From contig JAHYIT010000010.1 in the NCBI GenBank assembly GCA_019429205.1, positions 1-64,000 of the forward strand: a stretch of 64,000 nt of DNA, read 5' to 3'. Below, one piece after another: positions 9,258 through 17,765 of the stretch (its first letter is position 1; every line of letters begins with the position of its first letter). Position numbers and translations under genes: made by a program. Below the pieces are notes generated by a model. It searched no databases. It saw nothing but the letters and a program-made list of their open reading frames with translations, and had not been told where the DNA came from. This DNA comes from Mariniphaga sp. (lineage in GTDB: Bacteria; Bacteroidota; Bacteroidia; Bacteroidales; Prolixibacteraceae).

Positions 9258-9865
9258 TTAAAAGTTACCTGTATATTCCTGATTGCTTTTTTGAAATTCA
9301 AGATTAAAATGAACGATCACTTTATCACCCGTTTTATTGTTCCCATCATGGCAGTTGGCGGGTCTATTTCAAAGTCTGACATTTTAATTGGCACACTTCC
9401 GCTAACCAAAAATTTTTGTGGATTTTCAACATCAAAATTGGCGGAAACTTTTACCTCTTTTGATTTTCCTGCAACGGTTAGCAATCCGGTAAGGTTTGCT
9501 TTGGCACCAGAAATGCTCACGTTGTTGTTTTTATTCAGCGAGAACTTAATTTCCGGAGATTTTTTTTCCTTTAAAGCATCGTAGGCTTTTTTGTCCATTA
9601 TGCTTTTACCGCTTTTTAATCCTGAAACCGGTGTGAAAAACTCAACTTTACTAATTTCTGAAATTGCTCCCCCTTCAACTTTCAGCAGAGTTTCAGCATT
9701 GAAGTTTTCTGCTTCCATTTTCCAGTCATGAATAGATGAAGTTCCTTCTATAATGAGTTTACTGTTTTGAGACTGCAGTTTGTAAAATTCCTGCGCCTGG
9801 GCATCCACCCTAAATAAAATGGATATGATGCTTATTAAGAGAAAATTTAATTTGAAATTTTTCAT
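9258..9865 (-). CDS. YceI family protein with apparent C-terminal frameshift
   Basis: Signal peptide at residues 1-24 from ATG 9865 (MKNFKLNFLLISIISILF); a further upstream start would precede the signal peptide and is unlikely. The YceI domain is clear: IEGTSSIHDWKM, FTPVSGLKSGKSIMDKKAYDAL and FEIDPPTAMMGTIK. The frame stops at 9317 (182 aa), but the family's final strand continues in the next frame (TGDKVIVHFNLEFQ) to a stop at 9258. One missing A in the run at 9332-9335 accounts for this. The full product would be about 202 aa, periplasmic, lipid- or quinone-precursor-binding by family analogy. Confidence 0.82.
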
Positions 9866-10095
9866 GTTATATAATTTAAAAATGGTTTGTCCTATCAATC
9901 CTATCACTTTGGTAGGACAAAAAAACAAAAAGTATTTTAATAGTTATTTTCTGGTTGTGATGTTTTACAGCAGATTTGGCACGTACCAAATATTCCAAAA
10001 CGAAACCAATAAACCTTTGTTGAATGGTTATATTATTATAAATTAATTGGTTGTGTGTTTTCTTGTAGTGTTTTTAGCATCTGATTTTTTTATGA

Positions 10096-11271
10096 TTATT
10101 GATGGTTGGGCAATGTAAATTTAAAGTTACTTCCTTTTCCCGGAGTACTTTCAACCCATATTTTCCCATCATGTTTTTCAACGTACATTTTACAGATTAA
10201 AAGTCCCAGCCCGGTTCCTTTTTCTCCTTTTGTACCATTAGTTGAATAGGTTTTGAAATCTTTAAAAAGTTGTTCCTGCGTGGCCGGATCAATTCCAGTC
10301 CCATTATCGGAAACTGTAATTAAAATTTCATTTTCCATCTTTTCTGCCATAACCAATATTTTTCCTTTTGACGGAGTAAATTTTATAGCATTGGATATCA
10401 GGTTTCTTAAAATGGTTTTTAACATTTGAATGTCTGCCTTAACCATCAAATCAGCAGGAACTTGACATTTTAATGAAATATTTTTGCCTTTTGCGTAATA
10501 ATTCAGATTATTCCGTACTTCATCACAAATGTCAATGAGATTAACAACTGCCGGTTCGAAGTGAATAAAGCCTGATTGCGTTTTTGTCCATGTTATCAGA
10601 TCCTGAAGTAATGAGAAAGCTGTATGTATTGAATGGTGTATGATTTTAATTTGCTCCTCTGTTTCTTCGTTTGTAAAATTATAAAAGTGATCTTTTAAAA
10701 TATCCAAAAAACCGATAATGGAATTAAAATGGTTGCTTAAATCGTGCGCGAGGATTGAAATGAACAGGTCTTTATCGGCGTTTAATTTACTCAGCTCTGC
10801 AGTGTATTTTCTGAGTTGGTATTCTTGATTTTTACGTTCGGTAATGTCGCGAAAAATAGATTGGTAAGTACCGTCAGGCATCATTTTTGACCGCATTTCA
10901 ACCATTAATTTCGAGCCATCAGGGCGTAAAATTTCCCTATCGCTAATAACGGTTTCTCCTTTTTCGAGCAAGTCAAAACGGAAAGGTGCATTTTCAACAC
11001 TTTCAGTGGTGAATATGAACTTGCTCAAGTTTATATGTTTTCCGATAAGAGTTTCCTTTTTTCTGCCAAGAATTGAACAAAATTTTGAGTTTGCTTCAAT
11101 AATGTATCCTTCTTTTGATCCTATCAGAATTCCATCAAATGCAAATTCAAGCAGATTTTGATATCTAATTTCGCTTTCTGTAATTACATTTTCTGAACCA
11201 TTATTCTTTTTAGATTTTATTTCCTCCTTGCAGGGAGTATCTTCTTTTTTGCTATGTCCAAGGTTTTTCAT
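10096..11271 (-). CDS. PAS-domain sensor histidine kinase
   Basis: 391 aa without membrane segments, so cytoplasmic. A charged N-terminus is followed by one PAS domain (about residues 35-150, ending DITERK), then the HisKA dimerisation helix with the H-box AHDLSNHFNSI (His176) and a HATPase_c domain: N-box NLISNAIKFTP near 290-300, G1 DNGTGID near 322, G2 GEKGTGLGL near 349. No receiver domain and no neighbouring response regulator are visible, so the partner is encoded elsewhere. The PAS ligand cannot be told from sequence. Confidence 0.93.
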   Translation of the reverse strand: MKNLGHSKKEDTPCKEEIKSKKNNGSENVITESEIRYQNLLEFAFDGILIGSKEGYIIEANSKFCSILGRKKETLIGKHINLSKFIFTTESVENAPFRFDLLEKGETVISDREILRPDGSKLMVEMRSKMMPDGTYQSIFRDITERKNQEYQLRKYTAELSKLNADKDLFISILAHDLSNHFNSIIGFLDILKDHFYNFTNEETEEQIKIIHHSIHTAFSLLQDLITWTKTQSGFIHFEPAVVNLIDICDEVRNNLNYYAKGKNISLKCQVPADLMVKADIQMLKTILRNLISNAIKFTPSKGKILVMAEKMENEILITVSDNGTGIDPATQEQLFKDFKTYSTNGTKGEKGTGLGLLICKMYVEKHDGKIWVESTPGKGSNFKFTLPNHQ

Positions 11272-11422
11272 AATGTTAATTTGTTGATCACTATCAAATT
11301 TAAGGAATAATCAAATTCAATGCAAGTAATAATTTGAATTATTTTAATTTCGCCGAAATAATTTATTTTGAACATAAAATTATAATTTGTATAGATTTTC
11401 AACAGTTTTCCAATCTCACCTT

Positions 11423-12112
11423 TTATTGAAAGTTTTTCAAACTAATGCTTTTGGTTGCATACGACGGAACGGTTTTGTTCAGTTCTCCCGGAGAATTAAA
11501 ACCGGTCTGGCACTGGCCACCGAGGTCCTGGCTTAACAGGATTACCGGTTCCGCAACCGTTTTGTTTACATATACATTGTTATCCAGTTGATGAAGAGCC
11601 GGTTCCTTTAACCGTTCACACATAAAACCGGGCTGCCACACAAAAAGCAGCGGTTGGTTAAAATCAGAATCTCCGTAAAGCAGGTTGTTCACAAATTCAT
11701 GCCCGGTGCGTTCTTCCACATCGTGGCCGGTGCTGGGATGCCAATCGAAGTGATCGCCTTCGGCACTGCGCTGATCGCGGGCTATGCACACCTGGCTGTT
11801 AATGAATGTGTTCTGGTAAATTTTTACATCAGAACTGTTCAATATTAAAATACTGTGGTCGCAATCTACAAACACATTACCGGCACAAACTGCACCTTTT
11901 GAAATTTCAAAAAAGAATCCGTTCTGGCCGGGCCAGATGCTGTTCGGGTTGAATGAGTGGTTTTGTTTGCCCACATTTTGCACCCGGTTGTTTACAAAAA
12001 TACCTTCCTTGTTGCCCACATCGTACCAAATGCCGTTGGAGTAAGGATGATCGATAACCAGATTGTCGTTGCAGGTTACACGGTGGGTTTGATTGAAAAT
12101 TTTTACTGCATA
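11423..12112 (-). pseudogene. Truncated right-handed beta-helix protein remnant
   Basis: The longest ATG-initiated stretch (11423-12019, 198 aa) has repeated short beta-strand rungs typical of parallel beta-helix or pectate-lyase-like proteins (FVNNRVQNVG, CAGNVFVDCDHSILI, IYQNTFINSQ, FVNNLLYG). The same frame continues upstream with more rungs (VTCNDNLVIDHPYSNGIWYDVGN) to a TGA at 12113-12115, with no start or signal peptide. Family members are usually several hundred residues, so the 5' part is missing, and the C-terminus also looks short. The break lies about 80 bp from tRNA-Gln, suggesting a deletion or excision scar. Confidence 0.65.
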
Positions 12113-12191
12113 TCACTATGACAGCCGGAGAAAATATTTGTCAAAAAAAAAAGAGCTACAAATTTAATCTTTGTAACTCTTTGATTTTCAG

Positions 12192-12264
12192 TTGTCCTGC
12201 CAGGGCTCGAACCTGGACTCTTCTGATCCAGAATCAGACGTGTTGCCAATTACACCACAGGACA
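12192..12264 (-). tRNA. tRNA-Gln (CTG anticodon)
   Basis: 73-nt cloverleaf on the minus strand: acceptor TGTCCTG/CAGGACA, D arm GTG-TAATTGGCAA-CAC, anticodon stem TCTGA/TCAGA with loop TTCTGGA (anticodon CTG, Gln), T arm CCAGG-TTCGAGC-CCTGG. CCA is not encoded. Confidence 0.95.
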
Positions 12265-12426
12265 ATTTTCGGGTGCAAAAATAATACAATTGTACTAAAA
12301 GGATATAACCTTTTTCAAAAATATTGAATTGAATATTCAGAACGGATGTTTTTTATCCGAAGTTAATTGCCGGCTGGTGGACAATTGCACTTCTGGGTAT
12401 GACAGGTGCCGAAATACAAAACGTTT

Positions 12427-12447
12427 TAAAACAGGATTTCTATCCTG
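12427..12447 (-). terminator. Rho-independent-like terminator after mlaF-like gene
   Basis: On the minus strand the hairpin CAGGAT-AGAA-ATCCTG is followed by TTTTAAAA, about 15 bp past the stop of the ABC ATPase gene. Confidence 0.5.
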
Positions 12448-12460
12448 AGAATTCTGCTGT

Positions 12461-13219
12461 TCACGATTGTTCTTTCCGCATTTGGGCATACAGTTTATTG
12501 GCAAATATAAAATCGTTTAATTTCTCATTTTTCGTGTGTAGAATATCCTTATTCGTTCCTTGCCAGCAAACTTCTCCTTTTGAGATGAAAAGCACTGATT
12601 CTCCAATTTCAATTACAGAATTCATATCGTGGGTGTTAATAATAGTGGTCATATTGAATTCTTTGGTCAAACTTTGAATAAGTTTATCAATTACGGTAGC
12701 TGTTTCAGGGTCGAGGCCTGAGTTGGGCTCATCGCAAAACAGGTATTTCGGATTCAGGGCAATGGCGCGTGCAATGGCTACTCTTTTTTGCATTCCACCA
12801 CTTATTTCGCTTGGGAAAAGTTGAAATGCCTGAGTTTCAATATTTACATGATCAAGGCAAAACTCCACTCTTTTTTGTTTTTCTTTTGAAGTCATGGCAG
12901 TGAACATATCTAATGGAAATTTTACGTTGGCAGCTACCGAAAGGCTGTCGAAAAGAGCGCCTCCCTGAAAAACCATACCTACTTCGCGCCGCATTAATTT
13001 TCGTTCTTTTTCCGGCATTTCAACCAAATTTCTGTCGTCGTACCAAATTTCTCCCTGGTCAATTTCATATAATCCCAAAATTGATTTCAGCAAAACCGTT
13101 TTCCCTGATCCGCTTCTACCTATTATCAGGTTCGTTATACCTGGTTCGAACCGGGTTGAAACGTCTGTCAGAACAGTAGTTTCTTCAAATGATTTGTAAA
13201 TGTTTTTTACCTCTATCAT
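12461..13219 (-). CDS. mlaF: ABC transporter ATP-binding protein, MlaF-like
   Basis: 252-aa ATPase of a lipid-trafficking (Mla/MCE-type) ABC importer. Walker A GRSGSGKT at residues 34-41, signature ISGGMQKRVAIARA near 138, Walker B FCDEPNSGLDP near 160 and the switch His in NTHD. ATG at 13219 overlaps the end of the permease gene by 4 bp. Together they would keep outer-membrane lipid asymmetry at the inner membrane. The MCE substrate-binding subunit (MlaD) is not adjacent, so it must be encoded elsewhere. Confidence 0.92.
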   Translation of the reverse strand: MIEVKNIYKSFEETTVLTDVSTRFEPGITNLIIGRSGSGKTVLLKSILGLYEIDQGEIWYDDRNLVEMPEKERKLMRREVGMVFQGGALFDSLSVAANVKFPLDMFTAMTSKEKQKRVEFCLDHVNIETQAFQLFPSEISGGMQKRVAIARAIALNPKYLFCDEPNSGLDPETATVIDKLIQSLTKEFNMTTIINTHDMNSVIEIGESVLFISKGEVCWQGTNKDILHTKNEKLNDFIFANKLYAQMRKEQS

Positions 13220-13956
13220 GTCAGTAATAAACGGGTTAATATTAAATCGAACAACAAAATAAGAATGTTTGTATTCACAACAGCTTTTGTGCTGGCTGTA
13301 CCCACTTCAAGGGCGCCTCCCTGCACGTAATATCCGTAATAGGCAGGAACTGAGGCTACTATAAACCCGAACACAACCGATTTTATCAACGAAAAAGTTA
13401 CATAGTAAGGGTAAAAAAGCCATTGAATGCCATCGATATAATGCGGAATGGTTATAACGCCAGCTATGGAGCCTGTTACCAATCCTCCCAACAGTCCAAA
13501 AAATACACTGATGATAAACAAAAACGGGAAAATAAAAACTACCGCTACAATTTTGGGAAGAATCAGGTAACTGGCTGAATTTACCCCCATAATTTCCAAT
13601 GAATCAATTTGTTCGGTTACACGCATGGTCCCGATTTCGGAAGTAATGTTAGATCCAATTTTCCCTGCCATAATCAGGGCCAGTATAGTAGATGAAAATT
13701 CGAGAATTAATGTATCGCGGGTTCCCAACCCCACAAGGGTATGCGGATAAATGGGATTCGACATGCTGTAGGCAAACTGAATGGTCATAATTCCACCAAT
13801 AAAAACAGAAATGATTATGACAATCCAAACGGAATTCACCCCTAAACTATCAATTTCATGAAACAGTTGCCTGACATACATTTTATGTTTTTCTGGTCGC
13901 CCAAATACCCTGGCAAGCAACTTAAAGTATTTCCCTACATGAAAGAAGAATTTCAT
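13216..13956 (-). CDS. mlaE: MlaE-family ABC transporter permease
   Basis: 246-aa integral membrane protein of the MlaE/YrbE family, normal length. Five to six hydrophobic helices; the conserved GKIGSNITSEIGTMRVTEQID region (around residues 97-117) is the family hallmark. First gene of a two-gene operon with the ATPase (4-bp overlap). It starts back to back with the mannose-1-phosphate guanylyltransferase gene, so both promoters lie in the AT-rich 190 bp between them. Confidence 0.93.
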   Translation of the reverse strand: MKFFFHVGKYFKLLARVFGRPEKHKMYVRQLFHEIDSLGVNSVWIVIIISVFIGGIMTIQFAYSMSNPIYPHTLVGLGTRDTLILEFSSTILALIMAGKIGSNITSEIGTMRVTEQIDSLEIMGVNSASYLILPKIVAVVFIFPFLFIISVFFGLLGGLVTGSIAGVITIPHYIDGIQWLFYPYYVTFSLIKSVVFGFIVASVPAYYGYYVQGGALEVGTASTKAVVNTNILILLFDLILTRLLLT

Positions 13957-14144
13957 TTTAATTTATTTTTTGATTCACTTTTCGGTTTTTATAACTGTAA
14001 AAAGAATTGGCATAAATTTACAACATTAATAAATGAAACAAAACTTAATTCTTTTATTGGATAATGTTTTATGTATAAATACTTCTATATTATTCTTATT
14101 CAGGTTAAAATTTTAAATTTGTCTGTAATTGAAAATTGATTATA

Positions 14145-15233
14145 ATGGAAAATAATTATTGTGTTATTATGGCCGGAGGTGTTGGAAGCCGGTTCTGGCC
14201 ATTAAGCCGGCAGGCCAAACCAAAACAATTTCTCGATATTCTTGGAACAGGACGAACCTTACTGCAACAAACATTCGATCGTTTTTCTGCTTTTATTCCT
14301 GATGAAAATTTCATGATAGTAACAAGTGTAAGGTATAAAAACCTTGTGATGGAACAACTTCCGCAGTTAAAAAAAGAGCAGGTTTTGCTGGAACCTTTAA
14401 GGAGGAATACTGCGCCATGTGTGGCATATGCCGCGTATAAAATTAAATCTGTAAATCCCAAAGCCAATCTTGTTGTAGCTCCATCAGATCATCTTATAAT
14501 TAAAGAAGAAGAGTTTATCAGGCATATAAAAAACGGGATCGAATTTGTTGAAGCCAACAATGCCCTGCTTACCCTGGGTATTAAACCCAGCCGCCCGGAA
14601 ACAGGTTACGGATATATTCAGGTAAAAGAAAAGGTCAGTTTTAACCAACTCGACAATTTGTATGAGGTGAAAACCTTTACTGAAAAGCCAAATCTCGATA
14701 TGGCTAAAATATTTCTGGAAAGCGGCGAATTTTTCTGGAATTCAGGTATTTTTCTTTGGTCGCTGACGTCCATTATCAATGCTTTTGAAAATTTTCTGCC
14801 CGATGTTTCTTCGCTGTTTGCCAAAGGAATTAAATTGTATAATACGGAAGATGAAGTGCATTTTATCAATAAAACCTATTCTGAGTGCCAGGGCATTTCC
14901 ATAGACTACGGCATAATGGAAAAAGCCAAAAATGTGTTTGTGCTTACAGCAGATTTTGGCTGGAGCGACCTCGGCACATGGGGTTCGTTGTATGATAACA
15001 AAGAAAAGGATACGAACAGAAATGTGATTCAGGGAGAAAATGTGCTGGTTTATGACAGCCGCAACTGCATTATTAACCTGAGCAATGAAAAAGTGGCCGT
15101 TTTGCAGGGACTTGACGGATTTATTGTTGCAGAATCGAACGATACGCTGATGATTTGCCGCCAAGAAGACGAACAACAGATTAAACAGTTTGTTACCGAT
15201 GTTCGAATTCAAAAGGGAGAGTCGCTGGTTTAA
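14145..15233 (+). CDS. manC: Mannose-1-phosphate guanylyltransferase
   Basis: Makes GDP-mannose from GTP and mannose-1-phosphate for polysaccharide and glycan synthesis. N-terminal nucleotide-binding motif MAGGVGSRFWPLSRQ, then KPKQFLD, the sugar-binding FTEKPN and WNSGIFLW. The 362-aa length lacks the C-terminal mannose-6-P isomerase cupin, so it is monofunctional. ATG 14145 is preferred over an in-frame TTG three codons earlier. A strong terminator follows 10 bp after the stop, so it is probably monocistronic. Confidence 0.93.
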   Translation: MENNYCVIMAGGVGSRFWPLSRQAKPKQFLDILGTGRTLLQQTFDRFSAFIPDENFMIVTSVRYKNLVMEQLPQLKKEQVLLEPLRRNTAPCVAYAAYKIKSVNPKANLVVAPSDHLIIKEEEFIRHIKNGIEFVEANNALLTLGIKPSRPETGYGYIQVKEKVSFNQLDNLYEVKTFTEKPNLDMAKIFLESGEFFWNSGIFLWSLTSIINAFENFLPDVSSLFAKGIKLYNTEDEVHFINKTYSECQGISIDYGIMEKAKNVFVLTADFGWSDLGTWGSLYDNKEKDTNRNVIQGENVLVYDSRNCIINLSNEKVAVLQGLDGFIVAESNDTLMICRQEDEQQIKQFVTDVRIQKGESLV

Positions 15234-15242
15234 ACCAGGTAC

Positions 15243-15272
15243 AAAAAGGGCTGAATTTTTTCAGCCCTTTTT
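15243..15272 (+). terminator. Rho-independent terminator of manC
   Basis: Perfect 12-bp stem AAAAAGGGCTGA/TCAGCCCTTTTT with a 6-nt loop, ending in a T run, 10 bp after the stop codon. The A and T flanks make it potentially bidirectional. Confidence 0.9.
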
Positions 15273-15384
15273 GCTTTACTGTTTTATATTTTCCTGCTTT
15301 ATCTCCGGCAGGTTTCCTGTCCATTTTTTAATCCGGTAGTTTATGCGAATGGTAAGCATGTACATTACCGGAGTTATACTTTGC

Positions 15385-15526
15385 ACGGGATAAAATGTGC
15401 CAACTAAATTTAGTTGGTCCCGAGCATTCGGGAGCAAAATTGCAGTTGGCAAGTCCTTTTGCTCCCGATAACCATCGGGACTAATTGCTTTTTGCCAACT
15501 TACATAAATGTATAAATTTATCCCGT
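15385..15526. repeat. Composite palindromic intergenic element
   Basis: Outer 10-bp inverted repeats ACGGGATAAA (15385-15394) and TTTATCCCGT (15517-15526) enclose nested palindromes: GCCAACT/AGTTGGC copies, CCCGA-GCAT-TCGGG and CCCGAT-AACC-ATCGGG. No coding potential and no clear target-site duplication. It resembles a non-autonomous MITE/REP-like element between two convergent genes. The CCCGAT/ATCGGG unit resembles the insert in the broken tRNA-Val copy. Confidence 0.6.
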
Positions 15527-15528
15527 TT

Positions 15529-16191
15529 TTAGTATAGTAACAGGCTTGCCAATTTCAAATCTTCCGGGTAAGTAATTTTAATATTTTCACGGTTTCCTTC
15601 AACCAGGTAAATTTTTTTGCCGGTGTTTTCCAAAACTGAAGCATCGTCGGTAAATTCCGGCAGATACTCTTGGTTATAAGCATCTTGAATAAGTTGAATA
15701 CGAAAAGTTTGCGGCGTTTGAACCAGGAAAAACCGGTTTCGGTCAACTGCCTTATTTTGGCCGTTAAAAACTTCACGAACAGATTCTGATGGTGCAATTA
15801 CAGGCAAAGCGTTGCCCTTTCTCAGTGCTGTTTGAAAGCAATTTGCAATGGTTTGGGCGGAAACCAGGGGCCGCACTCCGTCGTGAATAAATACAATTCC
15901 TTCTTCGTTAATTTGTTTCAGCCCGTTTTTTACGGATTGAAACCGTGTTTTGCCACCTTTAACCACCAAATGTTTCATGCTGAATGAATGGTTTTCGCAA
16001 AGCTTTTTCCATGTATCTATTTCGCCTTCAGGTAAAACCAAAACGAACTCAAAATTTGAATCAAAGTTCATAAAAGCTTGAAATGTATGCATTAAAAGCG
16101 GCTTTCCGTTTACATCAATAAACTGTTTCGGAAATGGCGATTTCATTCGTGTTCCGCTTCCTCCGGCTACAATCAGTGCATATTTTTTCAT
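15529..16191 (-). CDS. ispD: 2-C-methyl-D-erythritol 4-phosphate cytidylyltransferase
   Basis: Third enzyme of the MEP isoprenoid pathway (CTP + MEP to CDP-ME), 220 aa, normal length. N-terminal VAGGSGTRMKSPFPKQF binds CTP; also IHDGVRPLVS (about 104-113), the FLVQTPQTF segment and TDDASVLE near 180. Together with dxs in this window it shows use of the MEP pathway. It converges on manC and its stop abuts the palindromic element. Confidence 0.95.
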   Translation of the reverse strand: MKKYALIVAGGSGTRMKSPFPKQFIDVNGKPLLMHTFQAFMNFDSNFEFVLVLPEGEIDTWKKLCENHSFSMKHLVVKGGKTRFQSVKNGLKQINEEGIVFIHDGVRPLVSAQTIANCFQTALRKGNALPVIAPSESVREVFNGQNKAVDRNRFFLVQTPQTFRIQLIQDAYNQEYLPEFTDDASVLENTGKKIYLVEGNRENIKITYPEDLKLASLLLY

Positions 16192-16236
16192 AAAAAAGAA
16201 TTACCTTGGCATAAAAGTAACGCAATTTAAAAAACA

Positions 16237-16896
16237 ATGGAAAAAGTATTGCAATTTCTTCGTGAGCTATCAAAAAACAACACGCGCGAATGGTTCGATG
16301 CCAACCGGGACAGATATAAGGAAAGCCGCGAAAAGGTTTTGTTTGTTACTGATGTTTTGGTAAACGAAATCAGAAAATTTGATCCGGAAGTGCCTGTTTT
16401 AGATGCAAAAGACTGCATGTTCCGTATTTTTCGAGATGTGCGGTTTTCGAATGATAAACGCCCGTATAAAACCAACTTTGGCAGTTTTATTTCGAAAGAA
16501 GGCAGGAAAAGCCAGTTGCCTGGGTATTATTTTCATGTTGAACCCGGGGAGAGTTTTGTGGGAGGCGGAGTTTATATGCCCGATGCCGGGCCGCTAAAAG
16601 CCATCCGACAATATATTTCACGTTTTCCTGAAGAATTTATTGAAATTATAAACCAGTCTGAATTTAAATCTGTGTTTCCCGAGATGTACGATCATCAATT
16701 GAAAACTGCCCCAAAAGGTTTTCCCAAAGATCATGAGTTTATTCACCTGTTGCGTTACAAGTCGTTTGTGTTTTCAGCACCAGTTTCTGACCATGAAATT
16801 ACGAATGGAAATTTTATAGAAATGGCCGTTGATTCCTTTAAACAACTTTATAAAGTTAATGCTTATTTATACGATGCTTTAAGGGAATTTTTATAA
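16237..16896 (+). CDS. DUF2461 family protein
   Basis: 219-aa cytoplasmic protein matching the DUF2461/TIGR02453 family: FLRELSKNNTREWFDANR at the N-terminus, FRIFRDVRFSNDKRPYKTN near 65-83, GYYFHVEPGESFVGGG near 97-112. Members are widespread but have no established function. Divergent from ispD with 45 bp between starts; a terminator lies about 90 bp downstream. Confidence 0.9.
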   Translation: MEKVLQFLRELSKNNTREWFDANRDRYKESREKVLFVTDVLVNEIRKFDPEVPVLDAKDCMFRIFRDVRFSNDKRPYKTNFGSFISKEGRKSQLPGYYFHVEPGESFVGGGVYMPDAGPLKAIRQYISRFPEEFIEIINQSEFKSVFPEMYDHQLKTAPKGFPKDHEFIHLLRYKSFVFSAPVSDHEITNGNFIEMAVDSFKQLYKVNAYLYDALREFL

Positions 16897-16988
16897 AAAA
16901 TTAATTTGGAAATTGAAACCAACTTTCCTAACTTTACAACATCTTAACAGATGACCCATATTTTTTTATCTTCCCGATGAAAAAATAG

Positions 16989-17022
16989 CCCCGGCAAATT
17001 CATTTGCCGGGGTTTATTTTTA
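16989..17022 (+). terminator. Rho-independent terminator
   Basis: 11-bp stem CCCCGGCAAAT/ATTTGCCGGGG with a 2-nt apex followed by TTTATTTTT, separating the DUF2461 gene from the DUF5020 gene. Confidence 0.88.
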
Positions 17023-17068
17023 AATAAGTTTTCTATTTTTGCCGCCATTAAAAATTTAAACCAAAAAT

Positions 17069-17752
17069 ATGAAACGAGTTCTACTGTACTTAGTTTTTTC
17101 TACCGCTCTTTTTACAGCCAAATCACAAAATATCCAGCTCCATTACGACCTGGGCGAAGGAAGAAACTTTGTTACCACAACGGTTGAAATGTTCAGGCCC
17201 GACAGTTGGGGAAGTACATTTTTCTTTATCGATATGGATTACAGTGCCGACACAAGAAATGTAACCAATGGAGTTTCGCTGGCTTACTGGGAAATTGCCA
17301 GGAGTTTTAAATGGAATGAAAACCAGCAATTCCAGCCACGTGTTGAATTCAACTCCGGTGTATTTACACTGGATGGCGATGGCCCCTGGATTCCTATTGA
17401 AAATTGTTTGCTGGCCGGTGTGGAAAGAACGTTTGCCTCGGCCGATTTTTCAAAAATTCTGACCCTGCAGGCCAATTACAAACGCATTAAAGACAAGGAA
17501 GATGCCTCGTTTCAGTTAACCGCAGTATGGACCATTCAAATGCTGGAAGGAAAACTAACCTTTACCGGGTTTGCCGATTTCTGGAAAGAAGAAATGTTTT
17601 GGGGAACCAACTACCGCTTCCTGTCTGAGCCACAATTGTGGTACAACGCCACTAAAAATTTATCATTGGGTACCGAAATTGAATTAAGCAATAACTTTGT
17701 AGCCGATGAATTTAAGGTAATGCCAACCCTGGGTGTAAAATATACCTTCTAA
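17069..17752 (+). CDS. DUF5020 family outer-membrane protein (Tsx-like)
   Basis: 227 aa with a signal peptide (residues 1-19, ending TAKS) and a small beta-barrel pattern ending in Phe (MPTLGVKYTF). It resembles DUF5020, which is related to nucleoside-specific Tsx channels. It lies 13 bp before an NCS2 nucleobase permease gene on the same strand, so the pair probably forms an uptake route for purines across both membranes. The family call rests on memory of DUF5020 sequences. Confidence 0.8.
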   Translation: MKRVLLYLVFSTALFTAKSQNIQLHYDLGEGRNFVTTTVEMFRPDSWGSTFFFIDMDYSADTRNVTNGVSLAYWEIARSFKWNENQQFQPRVEFNSGVFTLDGDGPWIPIENCLLAGVERTFASADFSKILTLQANYKRIKDKEDASFQLTAVWTIQMLEGKLTFTGFADFWKEEMFWGTNYRFLSEPQLWYNATKNLSLGTEIELSNNFVADEFKVMPTLGVKYTF

Positions 17753-17765
17753 AAAAACCTGAGTT

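Noticed and set aside
7346-9865. Programmed ribosomal frameshifting in three neighbouring genes
   Set aside because: No shared slippery heptamer plus stimulatory structure was evident, and three separate programmed sites in a row is improbable; indel or base-calling error is simpler.
15243-15272. Treating the manC hairpin as part of the palindromic element
   Set aside because: It is a compact GC stem with A and T flanks directly after the stop, over 100 bp from the element, and fits a terminator on its own.
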